This document shows positions 37,757-45,891 of a DNA stretch of 64,000 bases, one piece after another. A program made the translations under genes and the position numbers. The stretch covers positions 806,001-870,000 of the forward strand of contig JAITTY010000006.1 of assembly GCA_031286695.1 (NCBI GenBank), given 5' to 3'. Position 1 is the stretch's first letter; each line of letters starts with the position of its first letter. Under the pieces are notes generated by a model that saw nothing but the letters and a program-made list of their open reading frames with translations, was not told where the DNA came from and ran no database searches. Source of the DNA: Sphingobacterium sp. (lineage in GTDB: Bacteria; Bacteroidota; Bacteroidia; Sphingobacteriales; Sphingobacteriaceae).

Positions 37757-38299
37757 ATGATAATCACGGAAATCACAAGGAATATTCATGGTGAGCAGAT
37801 CACTAAGCGTCTGGATTCGCTTGCTATTGAATGGTATGAGTCGACCAAACGTATTCAACGTTTACGTACCGCGGAGGGAATGGATATTGCTGTCAAATTG
37901 TTGGGTAATACATCCAGCTTGCAGGATGGTGATATCTTGTACGAAGATGAGGAGAAAATTGTTGTGGTAACGATCAAACCTTGTGAAGTCATCCGTGTCA
38001 TGGCAATTGATTTCCTGCGAACTGCTTTTGTAAGCAGCGAAATTGGAAACAAACATTTGCCTCTATTTGTGGAGGCAAATGAATTGCTTATGCCTTATGA
38101 ACGGTCAATGTACGAATGGCTAACTAAACAAGGATTTGATCCACAGTGTTGCGAGCGTCAACTTTTACATCAGCTCAATGCAAATGTCGATCCCAAACAT
38201 CATCAGAAGATAAAGTCTTCGACTAAAAATATCCCGCTTTTGATCAACGACAAAGCCTTCATGAATTCGCAAGCGCCAACAGCTATGAAGGGAGACTGA
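37757..38299 (+). CDS. ureE: Urease accessory protein UreE (second paralogue)
   Basis: This 180-residue nickel chaperone has E-W-Y-E-S-T-K-R-I-Q-R-L-R in the N-terminal domain, L-Q-D-G-D-I-L-Y-E-D, and S-E-I-G-N-K-H-L-P with nickel ligand H100. The C-terminus carries a few His (P-K-H-H-Q-K) instead of a His-rich tail. It starts 3 bp after the outer-membrane gene and 218 bp before ureF. It hands nickel to the UreG-UreF-UreD complex. Similarity to the paralogue at 27335 is clear in motifs but low overall by eye. Confidence 0.88.
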   Translation: MIITEITRNIHGEQITKRLDSLAIEWYESTKRIQRLRTAEGMDIAVKLLGNTSSLQDGDILYEDEEKIVVVTIKPCEVIRVMAIDFLRTAFVSSEIGNKHLPLFVEANELLMPYERSMYEWLTKQGFDPQCCERQLLHQLNANVDPKHHQKIKSSTKNIPLLINDKAFMNSQAPTAMKGD

Positions 38300-38310
38300 A
38301 GTTTCGTTCT

Positions 38311-38325
38311 GCTCGATAACCGAGC
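38311..38325 (+). other. Small hairpin between ureE and ureF
   Basis: GCTCG-ATAAC-CGAGC is a perfect 5-bp stem with a 5-nt loop just after the ureE stop. The following bases to 38517 hold no gene I can support; the role of the hairpin is unknown. Confidence 0.25.
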
Positions 38326-38517
38326 GTAGTTAGCTTATTGATCCTATAATGTAAAAAATAGGAATCAGGAAAAGGGATGGTTCAGATAAAAAAGGATTAC
38401 AGCAGTACTTTCTTTTCATAAAAGGAAAAACTTGGTACAGCTTTAATATCCAATGGTAGAGAAGATTACACAAGGGGCGGGTTGGTCCTTGAAGATATAT
38501 ACTTATAATAAAAAATA

Positions 38518-39213
38518 ATGTCAATGAAAAATACATTTCTAGGCAAGTTACTCCATCTAGCAGATCCAACATTGCCAATTGGTGGGTTTACCCATTCAAA
38601 TGGACTGGAGACCTATGTGCAACAGGGCTTGGTCTGTGATAAGGTTACGGCGGACAACTATGTGCGTCATAACCTCTGGTATAATTTGAAGTACAATGAT
38701 GCTGCTTTGATGAAATTGGCCTATGAAGCAACTTCTTCGCAGGACATGGATGCATTGATCGGCCTAGATCAAGAATGTACAGCATTAAAAAGCCCAAGAG
38801 AAATTCGCGATGCCAGTAAAAAACTGGGCGTACGTATTTATAAAATATTCAGTCGGTATCAACAGCAGGATTTTATGCTGTCCTGGGGTGAATTAATCCA
38901 AAAGAAGGAAGTAGATAGTCATTACTGTTTGATGTATGGCATGCTGGCGTCACTTTTAGAAATTCCTTTGGAAGAAGCGTTACACGGCTTTTATTATAAT
39001 GCCGCTATTACGATGGTGACCAATGCTGTAAAACTTGTGCCGTTAGGTCAATTGGATGGCCAAGATATACTTTTTGGTTTACATGATGATATACTTGATC
39101 TCTGTAAAGAGACCTTAACAGTTGAACGGAATTTAGTGGGCTTATGCAACATTGGATTTGATATCCGTTGCATGCAACACGAACGATTATATTCTAGAGT
39201 TTATATTTCTTAA
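38518..39213 (+). CDS. ureF: Urease accessory protein UreF
   Basis: This protein has 231 residues (229 from the second ATG at 38524). It carries the UreF N-terminal signature L-A-D-P-T-L-P-I-G-G-F-T-H-S-N-G-L-E-T-Y. Later segments include L-E-I-P-L-E-E-A-L and Y-N-A-A-I-T-M-V-T-N-A-V-K-L-V-P-L-G-Q. UreF acts as the GTPase regulator that couples UreG hydrolysis to nickel insertion and binds UreD. It begins 12 bp before ureG. Confidence 0.96.
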   Translation: MSMKNTFLGKLLHLADPTLPIGGFTHSNGLETYVQQGLVCDKVTADNYVRHNLWYNLKYNDAALMKLAYEATSSQDMDALIGLDQECTALKSPREIRDASKKLGVRIYKIFSRYQQQDFMLSWGELIQKKEVDSHYCLMYGMLASLLEIPLEEALHGFYYNAAITMVTNAVKLVPLGQLDGQDILFGLHDDILDLCKETLTVERNLVGLCNIGFDIRCMQHERLYSRVYIS

Positions 39214-39225
39214 AAAACAATTAAA

Positions 39226-39864
39226 ATGGAAAATAGAAAATATGTTAAAATAGGGGTTGGTGGTCCAGTAGGATCTGGTAAAACAGCATTATTGGAAAGA
39301 TTGAGCAGACGTTTGATGAATGAAATTGATCTTGCCGTAATTACGAATGATATCTATACGAAGGAAGATGCGGAATATATGGCCAAAAATAGTTTGCTAC
39401 CCCGTGAGCGAATTATCGGTGTAGAAACTGGCGGTTGTCCCCATACGGCGATACGGGAAGATGCAAGTATGAATCTCGAAGCTGTCGATGAACTAGCAAG
39501 CCGCTTCCCGGATTTAGAGTTGATTTTAATTGAAAGTGGTGGTGATAACCTGACTTCTACCTATAGTCCGGATCTTGCCGATATTACCATTTTTGTAATT
39601 GATGTTGCCGAAGGTGAAAAAATGCCTCGTAAAGGTGGCCCGGCAATTACAAGATCAGATCTGTTGTTGATTAACAAGAAAGATTTGGCACCCTATGTAG
39701 GTGCAAGCCTAGAAGTGATGGAGCATGATGCACGTAAAATGCGTAAAGGTTCTCCATTCTTGTTTTCAAATCTGAAAACTGGCGATGGTTTGGAAGAGAT
39801 CGTGGGCTGGATTAAAAAATACGCACTCCTTCAAGATATTGAGGAGCCTAATTTACTACGTTAA
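39226..39864 (+). CDS. ureG: Urease accessory GTPase UreG
   Basis: This 212-residue SIMIBI GTPase has the P-loop G-G-P-V-G-S-G-K-T (12-20), the nickel-binding C71-P72-H73 motif in [12 protein letters not shown], and L-I-N-K-K-D-L-A-P as G4. It carries nickel to apo-urease through the UreG2F2D2 complex. It is related to HypB, also encoded here, and could receive nickel from UreE. It is separated from ureD by 2 bp. Confidence 0.97.
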   Translation: MENRKYVKIGVGGPVGSGKTALLERLSRRLMNEIDLAVITNDIYTKEDAEYMAKNSLLPRERIIGVETGGCPHTAIREDASMNLEAVDELASRFPDLELILIESGGDNLTSTYSPDLADITIFVIDVAEGEKMPRKGGPAITRSDLLLINKKDLAPYVGASLEVMEHDARKMRKGSPFLFSNLKTGDGLEEIVGWIKKYALLQDIEEPNLLR

Positions 39865-39866
39865 TT

Positions 39867-40664
39867 ATGATTTGTTCTTTAGATATTAAAATAGCACATC
39901 GCGAAGGAAAATCCTTTTTAAAAGATGCATATGCGACACAACCGTTTCGTATCGTTCCTGTTGGACAATATCAAAAAGACAATGCCGCGTACTTGATGAT
40001 CATGAGCTCATCCCCAGGCTTACTCGACGGTGATGACCACCGTATTCAAGTGGATATTGCTCCCGGATCTAAGTTGCAATTGCAGACACAGGCTTATCAG
40101 CGTCTATTCCATATGAAAGGGCATTCGTCCCAAACTATGGAAGTGAATGTAGGCGAAAATGCGGTTTTTTCTTATGTACCCCATCCTGTAGTACCGCAGC
40201 ATTCGTCTCATTTTTTGAGTCATAACATTGTGCATCTTGCTTCAAATTGTCACTTATTGCTGAGTGAAATCGTGACCTGTGGGCGGAAAATGTCCGGTGA
40301 GGAATTTATGTACAATCACTTCCAGAATTTGACCGAATGTTATGTCAATGGCAGACTCGTTGTAAAAGATAATGTATTGTTACAGCCAGATCGTATGCCC
40401 ATACAAGGTTTGGGCATTTTGGAAGGTTATACGCATCAGGGAACCTTGATCTATCTCAACAGTGCCGGCTTGAATCCGAGCGACTGGATCGAGACTTTCC
40501 ATGAACAATACGGTGAAACTAAAGACGTCGCGTTTGGGATTAGTGAATTGCAACATGACGGTTTTATGGTTCGCGTTTTAGGCTACGGTGCCGAGCAGCT
40601 TTATCTTCTTTTTAAAGAAATGCAAAGCGCATTATGGGACAACATATTTTTGAATAACAACTAA
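39867..40664 (+). CDS. ureD: Urease accessory protein UreD
   Basis: This 265-residue beta-helical scaffold is called UreH in Helicobacter. Typical segments are L-K-D-A-Y-A-T-Q-P-F-R, S-S-S-P-G-L-L-D-G-D-D, T-Q-A-Y-Q-R-L-F and Y-V-P-H-P-V-V-P, corresponding to the conserved S-x-G-x-x-x-G-D and Y-x-P-x-P regions of the family. It forms the tunnel that passes nickel from UreG to UreC. It lies between ureG and the urea transporter in a compact operon. Confidence 0.93.
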   Translation: MICSLDIKIAHREGKSFLKDAYATQPFRIVPVGQYQKDNAAYLMIMSSSPGLLDGDDHRIQVDIAPGSKLQLQTQAYQRLFHMKGHSSQTMEVNVGENAVFSYVPHPVVPQHSSHFLSHNIVHLASNCHLLLSEIVTCGRKMSGEEFMYNHFQNLTECYVNGRLVVKDNVLLQPDRMPIQGLGILEGYTHQGTLIYLNSAGLNPSDWIETFHEQYGETKDVAFGISELQHDGFMVRVLGYGAEQLYLLFKEMQSALWDNIFLNNN

Positions 40665-40674
40665 TTATATTCCA

Positions 40675-41565
40675 ATGAAAAATAACATCCTAGCTTTTAT
40701 CAAAGCTTTCTTTAAAGGATTTGGGCAAATTATGTTACAGGGTAACATTTGGACAGGTATTTTATTTATATGTGCCATTATTTATGATTCGGCGCTCATG
40801 GGCTTTGCAGGAATTCTCGCCAATATCGTAGGGGTATTGACTGCCAAGTTGATGAAATTTGATGAAGATCATATCAATGATGGACTTTTCGGATTTAATG
40901 CCACGCTTTATGGTATTGCTTTGGTTTTCTATTTTCAGACAAACGTCTGGGTATGGGGAGCTTTAATCGTAGGATCTGCGTTGACCACGATCTTGATGGG
41001 CTTTGCATTAAAGAAGAATCTGCCCGTATTTACATTTCCTTTTATCTTAATTACCTGGATCGCATTGTATGTGTTGAGTATTCCAGAATTGGCCTTGCGG
41101 ACAGTACCTGAGCATTTTGTTGATATTCAGGAAATGGACGACTTCTTAATTGAAGGCCATGCTTTTGGTCAGGTTATTTTTCAGGGTAGTTTAATTGCTG
41201 GATTGATCTTTTTTATTGGGGTTTTCCTGAGCAATCCCATGGGAGCACTTTACGGTTTCGCTGCTGTTATTATCAGTGTTTATATTTCACACCATGGCCA
41301 TGAATCTGCTGACATGACCAACAATGGCATCTTTAGTTTCAATGCGGTCTTGGTTGGAATTGCCCTAAGCGGCCCCCGTGTTAGAGATGGTGTATATGTT
41401 CTAATCGGAACAATTATCGCCACCTATTTTGATCATTTTTTGATTCACAACGGATGGACGACATTGACTTTTCCTTTTGTTTTTGCGATGTGGGCTATGC
41501 ACCCTGTGAAACTTATCGATAAATGGTTGGTGAATAAATTTTCATCAGCCGAGGGGACTTCATAG
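40675..41565 (+). CDS. Urea transporter (UT family)
   Basis: This 296-residue inner-membrane channel has about ten membrane segments in the duplicated UT arrangement. Repeat one contains D-G-L-F-G-F-N-A-T-L-Y-G-I-A and repeat two contains N-G-I-F-S-F-N-A-V-L-V-G-I-A-L, the paired selectivity-filter signatures of urea transporters. It brings external urea to the cytosolic urease. It starts 10 bp after ureD and is followed by a DUF2490 gene after 26 bp. Confidence 0.94.
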   Translation: MKNNILAFIKAFFKGFGQIMLQGNIWTGILFICAIIYDSALMGFAGILANIVGVLTAKLMKFDEDHINDGLFGFNATLYGIALVFYFQTNVWVWGALIVGSALTTILMGFALKKNLPVFTFPFILITWIALYVLSIPELALRTVPEHFVDIQEMDDFLIEGHAFGQVIFQGSLIAGLIFFIGVFLSNPMGALYGFAAVIISVYISHHGHESADMTNNGIFSFNAVLVGIALSGPRVRDGVYVLIGTIIATYFDHFLIHNGWTTLTFPFVFAMWAMHPVKLIDKWLVNKFSSAEGTS

Positions 41566-41591
41566 TCCTTTTGTGAACTAAAATTTTATGT

Positions 41592-42398
41592 ATGTTTAAA
41601 TTTCGTTTAATAAAACTATTCCCAATAATGCTCTTATTGGGAATTCATGTAAATACGGTCTATGGACAAGTCAGTCCGCCGGGATTAGGAAAAGCAAGGA
41701 CCGCATCTTGGTCAGTTTTGGGCTTGCGTAGGAAATTGGACAGTGCTGGAACGAAGGAAGCATTGACTTATATTGGCCTGGGTACCAAAAGCACGCCCGA
41801 TGATTCAAATCCTTTTCATAAACAGGCCATTTGGGTACTAAACCATGAAGTCTACCATAAATTTGCCAAAAACCAGCAATATAGTTATGCTGTAAGCTAT
41901 CGTCGCCAAAATATCTATGATGAGGCGGCACCTTATCATAATGAAGGGGTCGAGCAAGAGTTTAGGTTATATGGACGATATGCGTATACATTTACCCTTA
42001 ATGATCGCTTGAAATGGAAAAATACGTTAAGGCAAGAGTTCCGAAAGTTCTTTACAGCTGATTTTCAAAAAACAGAAGAGAATTTTCAATTTAGGACCCG
42101 CTTGAAGTCGCAGCTAAATTTTAAAATTTCGGCTAAAAATAAGCAAGAATTGGCTTTGAGCGCAGAGGGACTTTTTGCAATCAGTAAACTCTACGAACCT
42201 GTTAGTGCCTGGTCAAGCTTTGGCTATAAAGAGACCCGTCTAGGTTTCTATTACATGACAGATATTCCAAAGACACCTTTGCGATTGGATCTGGGTTATA
42301 TGAACGACTTAATTAAAGGCTATGACAAAGTAGATTTCGGGGTTCATTATCTAGCCGTAGACTTAATTTGGAATCTACCTTACCGTAAAAAGCATTAG
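41592..42398 (+). CDS. Exported DUF2490-like outer-membrane protein
   Basis: This 268-residue protein has a signal peptide (1-25, ending V-Y-G-Q). The mature part shows repeated amphipathic strands (Y-S-Y-A-V-S-Y-R-R-Q-N, R-L-Y-G-R-Y-A-Y-T, L-G-F-Y-Y-M-T-D-I-P) and resembles the DUF2490 beta-barrel family. It is the last gene of the urease run. It overlaps the convergent AraC gene by 4 bp at their 3' ends. A role as the outer-membrane route for urea is suggested only by position. Confidence 0.7.
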   Translation: MFKFRLIKLFPIMLLLGIHVNTVYGQVSPPGLGKARTASWSVLGLRRKLDSAGTKEALTYIGLGTKSTPDDSNPFHKQAIWVLNHEVYHKFAKNQQYSYAVSYRRQNIYDEAAPYHNEGVEQEFRLYGRYAYTFTLNDRLKWKNTLRQEFRKFFTADFQKTEENFQFRTRLKSQLNFKISAKNKQELALSAEGLFAISKLYEPVSAWSSFGYKETRLGFYYMTDIPKTPLRLDLGYMNDLIKGYDKVDFGVHYLAVDLIWNLPYRKKH

Positions 42399-43282
42399 TC
42401 CGCCATAAACTTATGTTTTCTATAGTCACTGGGTGAATACCCAGTGATTTTTTTGAATAGTCTGGTGAAATACGAGGGCGATTGAAATTTCAATTCAAAG
42501 GCTATTCCAGCAATATCTCTCGTAGCGTCCTGCAACAGAATCTGACTGTGTAAAATACTAATCTCACTAATCCATTGCTTTGGCGGCTTGTTTGTCGCCT
42601 CTTTGACACATTTGTTGAGGTAGTTTTCTGAAATATGCAATAAATTAGCGTAAAATAAGACGTTTTTATGATCGATATGGAACTTTTGGACGTATTCACG
42701 AAAACGGAACGCAATGTCTAACTGTCTGCTCATCGGGGCCTTTGTCTCAATATCCGATTTTATCACCTTCAATAGGATACACTGCATCATGGAGATGCAG
42801 ACTTCCATTACGCGACCCTCGGTAAAAAGTTCTTCTTCCAATAACATCAACATTTGCTGGATCCAATGCGCTACATGCGGTTTAAGTGTGGTAAAAGGAT
42901 GGGAATTGAAAAATTTAATATCGTTTATACCAAGCTCAATATCAGTAACAATTTCATTTTCATAGACCACGAAAAAACCTTCTACATCATCGGAGATTGC
43001 CAGCGTAGCCGTAATATTACCTTGTTTGATGTTAATGACCTGGTTTTCGGTCAGTGTATAAGAGGCACTCTCCAGGTGCTGTGTCAATGTGCCTTTCGTA
43101 ACAAAAATGAGAAAATTAAAGGTTGTACGATAGGGGATGACGGGCATCAGGATACTGCGAAGGTAGCTTTCAATTCGATAGACTTGAATTTTATTCTCGT
43201 TGAACAGATTATGCTCCGAAACATCCGGTAGAAATAGTTTTTTGTACTCGTAATTGTTGATGATCTTAATCGAATTTTTCAT
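42395..43282 (-). CDS. AraC-family transcriptional regulator
   Basis: This 295-residue regulator has an N-terminal cupin-like sensing domain (about 45-130) and a C-terminal double helix-turn-helix (about 195-290) with F-Y-A-N-L-L-H-I-S-E-N-Y-L-N-K-C-V-K and I-A-F-E-L-K-F-Q-S-P-S-Y-F-T-R-L-F-K-K-I-T-G-Y-S-P. It converges with the urease operon. Nothing in the sequence ties it to urease or nickel control; its own promoter region lies at 43283-43349. Confidence 0.93.
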   Translation of the reverse strand: MKNSIKIINNYEYKKLFLPDVSEHNLFNENKIQVYRIESYLRSILMPVIPYRTTFNFLIFVTKGTLTQHLESASYTLTENQVINIKQGNITATLAISDDVEGFFVVYENEIVTDIELGINDIKFFNSHPFTTLKPHVAHWIQQMLMLLEEELFTEGRVMEVCISMMQCILLKVIKSDIETKAPMSRQLDIAFRFREYVQKFHIDHKNVLFYANLLHISENYLNKCVKEATNKPPKQWISEISILHSQILLQDATRDIAGIAFELKFQSPSYFTRLFKKITGYSPSDYRKHKFMAD

Positions 43283-43341
43283 AGTCTTAAAACAACGTAC
43301 TTAACAACGAAATCTTATAAAAGAAATAGTTGTATGTATGA

Positions 43342-43349
43342 CAAATATA
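43342..43349 (-). promoter_or_regulatory. Predicted -7 element of the AraC gene
   Basis: On the minus strand this reads TATATTTG, a perfect TAnnTTTG, 60 bp before the AraC start. A good TTTG at the -33 position was not seen. The remaining part of the 203-bp gap shows no gene. Confidence 0.4.
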
Positions 43350-43485
43350 CTTAAAAGTTTGCGAAAATTGTGTTAAAACTACCTGTGCTTATACAATGAA
43401 TTAGGCTGTTAAATGGGGTATAATGGCGCTGTTAGTGCCTATTTTCATTGCCAGCTTTTAAAAACTCGTCAGAGAAATTTATAGG

Positions 43486-44010
43486 CTATTTTTCCCTGTT
43501 GAATTTCTCCTTATTATAGGATGCCGAGGCCCCTTTGGGTATGGATAGAGAGGACCATTTTTCATCGATACATATTTTTCCGATATAAACAATCTGTCCG
43601 ATGTGGTAGGGGTAATGTGCAATCTGCCGCAAAATAGCTTCCATGACTGTATGCTCTTCATTGCGTATATAAATAACTTTTTCTAGGTCATCTTCTACGA
43701 GGGATTCAATGGCTTGAAAGAGACAGTTCCATCCGGCATTCCAATGATCAATAAGCTCTTTGCGGTCTGTCCAGGTATTCTCAAACTCCAGATCCCGGTT
43801 TCTATTATCTTTTTCTCCGTCCGTGCTGAGAAAATCGGTCCAACGTGAAAGCATATTTCCACTTAAATGTTTCACAAGCAGTGCAATGCTATTGCTCGAA
43901 TCATTTGGCTGCCAAAATAGTTGTTCAGTACTTAATTGATCAAATGTTTTATCACCCAGTGATTTATAATATTGAAATTTTTTTAAGCAGCTCGCTAGAA
44001 AGTTATCCAT
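43486..44010 (-). CDS. DinB-like DUF1572 family protein
   Basis: This 174-residue four-helix protein has the DUF1572/DinB-superfamily layout. It contains F-W-Q-P-N-D-S-S-N-S-I-A-L-L-V-K-H-L-S-G-N-M-L with a metal-type His, a W-T-D segment, and a late H-Y-P-Y-H-I-G-Q-I-V-Y. The three spaced His positions are the putative metal site of this superfamily. Members are cytosolic and mostly uncharacterised; thiol-S-transferase relatives exist. It is a lone gene. Confidence 0.85.
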   Translation of the reverse strand: MDNFLASCLKKFQYYKSLGDKTFDQLSTEQLFWQPNDSSNSIALLVKHLSGNMLSRWTDFLSTDGEKDNRNRDLEFENTWTDRKELIDHWNAGWNCLFQAIESLVEDDLEKVIYIRNEEHTVMEAILRQIAHYPYHIGQIVYIGKICIDEKWSSLSIPKGASASYNKEKFNREK

Positions 44011-44153
44011 CCTTTTGAAGTTTATGATTTTATACTTTCAAGATACGAAAATGCCAGGAATCCTCGATGACTAGAATCTGGACTCCATGTAAAGAATTGC
44101 TTTTAATGACAGGAGGCCGTTGCAGTTGAATAGGATAGGAAAAAGAGAATCGG

Positions 44154-44193
44154 TTAAAAAAGCAAAGGTGATACTGGGGATTGTATCACCTTT
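44154..44193 (-). terminator. Terminator of the DUF2807 gene
   Basis: AAAGGTGATAC (44164-44174) and GTATCACCTTT (44183-44193) form a perfect 11-bp stem with an 8-nt loop. On the minus strand it is followed by GCTTTTTT, a good rho-independent terminator for the gene ending at 44250. Confidence 0.85.
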
Positions 44194-44249
44194 AAGCTAA
44201 CTAAACATTAAACATAAATAAACAGTCTTTTTAAAGACCACACTAAAAA

Positions 44250-44993
44250 TTACATGACTATTCTGCCACTTGTTGATTTGTCAACCTGGACATTTTTCGG
44301 TTGATTTTTTAACGCAATTCTTGCTGATGTAGAAACATTTCCCTGTAAGTTTTCTTTCACGCTGAGCGTTACATTGGCAGACGAATTGGCTTGTATTTGG
44401 GCATTCGTTGTCGTGAAACGGCTCATATCAACCGATGCTGATGAGTTGGTGTTCAGATTTAAATTTGAAGCGCTACCCGCAATTTCTTGCCTAGACGAAC
44501 TATTTGCCGATACTTGCAAATTTTTACTGCTCACTTCTGTCGTTAACTTACTTGAAGAACTTGTTGAAAGGCTTATATCATCTGCAATTAATTTTTTAAG
44601 GGATATGCTAGCCGAAGACGAAACGTCAACAGAGATTTTATCGGCCTTAATCGTTTCGTCGGTATGAATCGAACTGCTGGATGATGCGGAGAAACGTGTT
44701 GGTATCTTGCTTGAGTAAACAGTTACGCGATTGTTTCTCGCATTTCTGATCGAACTGTTTCTTTTATACTGTACATAGAGTGTGCCGTTTTTTACGGTTG
44801 TTTCGATAAGGGATAAATGCTCGGGATTATCTGCTTCAACAACAACCTCATTGCGATTAGAATGAATATAATCCACACGTAGTGAAGTCGCTGATGAAAT
44901 GGCATCTGGCGCCGTGATCTTGCGTGTTTCGCGTTCTTGTGCCTGGGCTACATATAAAAATGAAATAAAGGCAATGGTTAAGATTCTTTTCAT
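44250..44993 (-). CDS. Exported DUF2807 (head GIN domain) protein
   Basis: This 247-residue protein has a signal peptide (1-18, V-A-Q-A-Q). Most of it is a right-handed beta-helix-like repeat with Ser-rich turns (S-A-S-S-S-S-S-I, S-T-S-S-S-S-K-L, S-A-N-S-S-S-R), typical of Bacteroidota DUF2807 proteins. It is secreted or surface-exposed, and its function is unknown for the family. It is single-gene, with a terminator downstream. The low-complexity Ser codons raise antisense open frames that are not genes. Confidence 0.85.
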   Translation of the reverse strand: MKRILTIAFISFLYVAQAQERETRKITAPDAISSATSLRVDYIHSNRNEVVVEADNPEHLSLIETTVKNGTLYVQYKRNSSIRNARNNRVTVYSSKIPTRFSASSSSSIHTDETIKADKISVDVSSSASISLKKLIADDISLSTSSSSKLTTEVSSKNLQVSANSSSRQEIAGSASNLNLNTNSSASVDMSRFTTTNAQIQANSSANVTLSVKENLQGNVSTSARIALKNQPKNVQVDKSTSGRIVM

Positions 44994-45193
44994 TATTTTT
45001 CTGTTATTAGTTTAAATTTATTGTTATTGAAAGTTTCATGTTAATTTCCCTTTTACCATTTCTTATGCAGCCGTATTACAGCTTATCGTTAACTGCTACT
45101 TGTAGTATAATAGTGATGCCAAAACTTAAAATCATCGTAAATGATTGTTTATCACTGTTTTTTTGTTTTACATCTACTTTTGCGAATGCTCAT

Positions 45194-45216
45194 TACCGAA
45201 CAATAGCTGTTCGGTA
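45194..45216. other. Perfect inverted repeat downstream of tenA
   Basis: TACCGAACA-ATAGC-TGTTCGGTA is a 9-bp perfect inverted repeat with a 5-nt loop, 19 bp beyond the tenA stop. No T-run follows on the minus strand. It could terminate the thiamin operon weakly or bind a protein. The rest of 44994-45234 holds no convincing gene. Confidence 0.4.
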
Positions 45217-45234
45217 TCGGACAGTTTGCGTTTT

Positions 45235-45891
45235 TTACCATACCCTTCGCTCGTAAGCTGCTAACCAGAACTGATACTCTAATTGGGAAGCTGTTATAAA
45301 TACTTGTCGCATCTTCTCCCGATTTGTTGCAGTAGTTTCTGCTGCAATTTTGTCAACGTAGTTTTTTGCCTTGATAACTCCCTGTGCAAAGTCGTCACCA
45401 CTATAGGTTTCTATCCATTTGGAATAGGGATTCCCCTGTGTATTTGCCGTGGCTACAATATGGTCGCCGACCTCTTTATAAATCCAAAAACAGGGGAGTG
45501 TTGCCGCCATAGCGACCTCAACGCTCTCGAAAGCAGCTACGCTTTTAAGAAAATGAACATAATGATGGCAGGTTGGTTCAATCTTGTTGTTCTCGTCGAC
45601 AGGACTTAAACTAAATTCCCGAAAGTAATCTTCGTGTAATGCTCGTTCAACAAGAAGCGCATTGCGTCCAAATTCGAAATAGTCCAATGCTTGTTGATTA
45701 TCCGTGCTTTTAGCCCCTATAAAAGCAAGAACGCGACCAAATTCTTCCAAATAGAATGCGTCTTGCTGCATGTAAAATTGGAATTTATCCAGTGGAAGAC
45801 TGCCATCACTAAGCTGAATGATAAACGGCATAGCAAGTATATCTGAATAAATTGATGTTATAGAATTCCAAGCGCTATAAGTCCAGTTCAT
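45235..45891 (-). CDS. tenA: TenA-family aminopyrimidine aminohydrolase (thiaminase II)
   Basis: This 218-residue enzyme converts 4-amino-5-aminomethyl-2-methylpyrimidine to HMP, salvaging thiamin breakdown products. The catalytic Cys is C134 in T-L-P-C-F-W-I-Y, and the conserved Glu is E205 in Q-L-E-Y-Q-F-W, closely matching Bacillus subtilis TenA C135 and E205. It is the last gene of the thiamin operon; its start overlaps the thiD end by 17 bp. It should be controlled by the TPP riboswitch upstream of thiM. Confidence 0.92.
   Translation of the reverse strand: MNWTYSAWNSITSIYSDILAMPFIIQLSDGSLPLDKFQFYMQQDAFYLEEFGRVLAFIGAKSTDNQQALDYFEFGRNALLVERALHEDYFREFSLSPVDENNKIEPTCHHYVHFLKSVAAFESVEVAMAATLPCFWIYKEVGDHIVATANTQGNPYSKWIETYSGDDFAQGVIKAKNYVDKIAAETTATNREKMRQVFITASQLEYQFWLAAYERRVW

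Noticed and set aside
44374..44667. 97-residue plus-strand open frame
   Set aside because: Arises from the Ser-rich repeats of the DUF2807 gene read in antisense.
45038..45256. 72-residue plus-strand open frame in the gap before tenA
   Set aside because: Low-complexity hydrophobic translation, no promoter or ribosome site, and it runs through the inverted repeat at 45194 and into the tenA 3' end.
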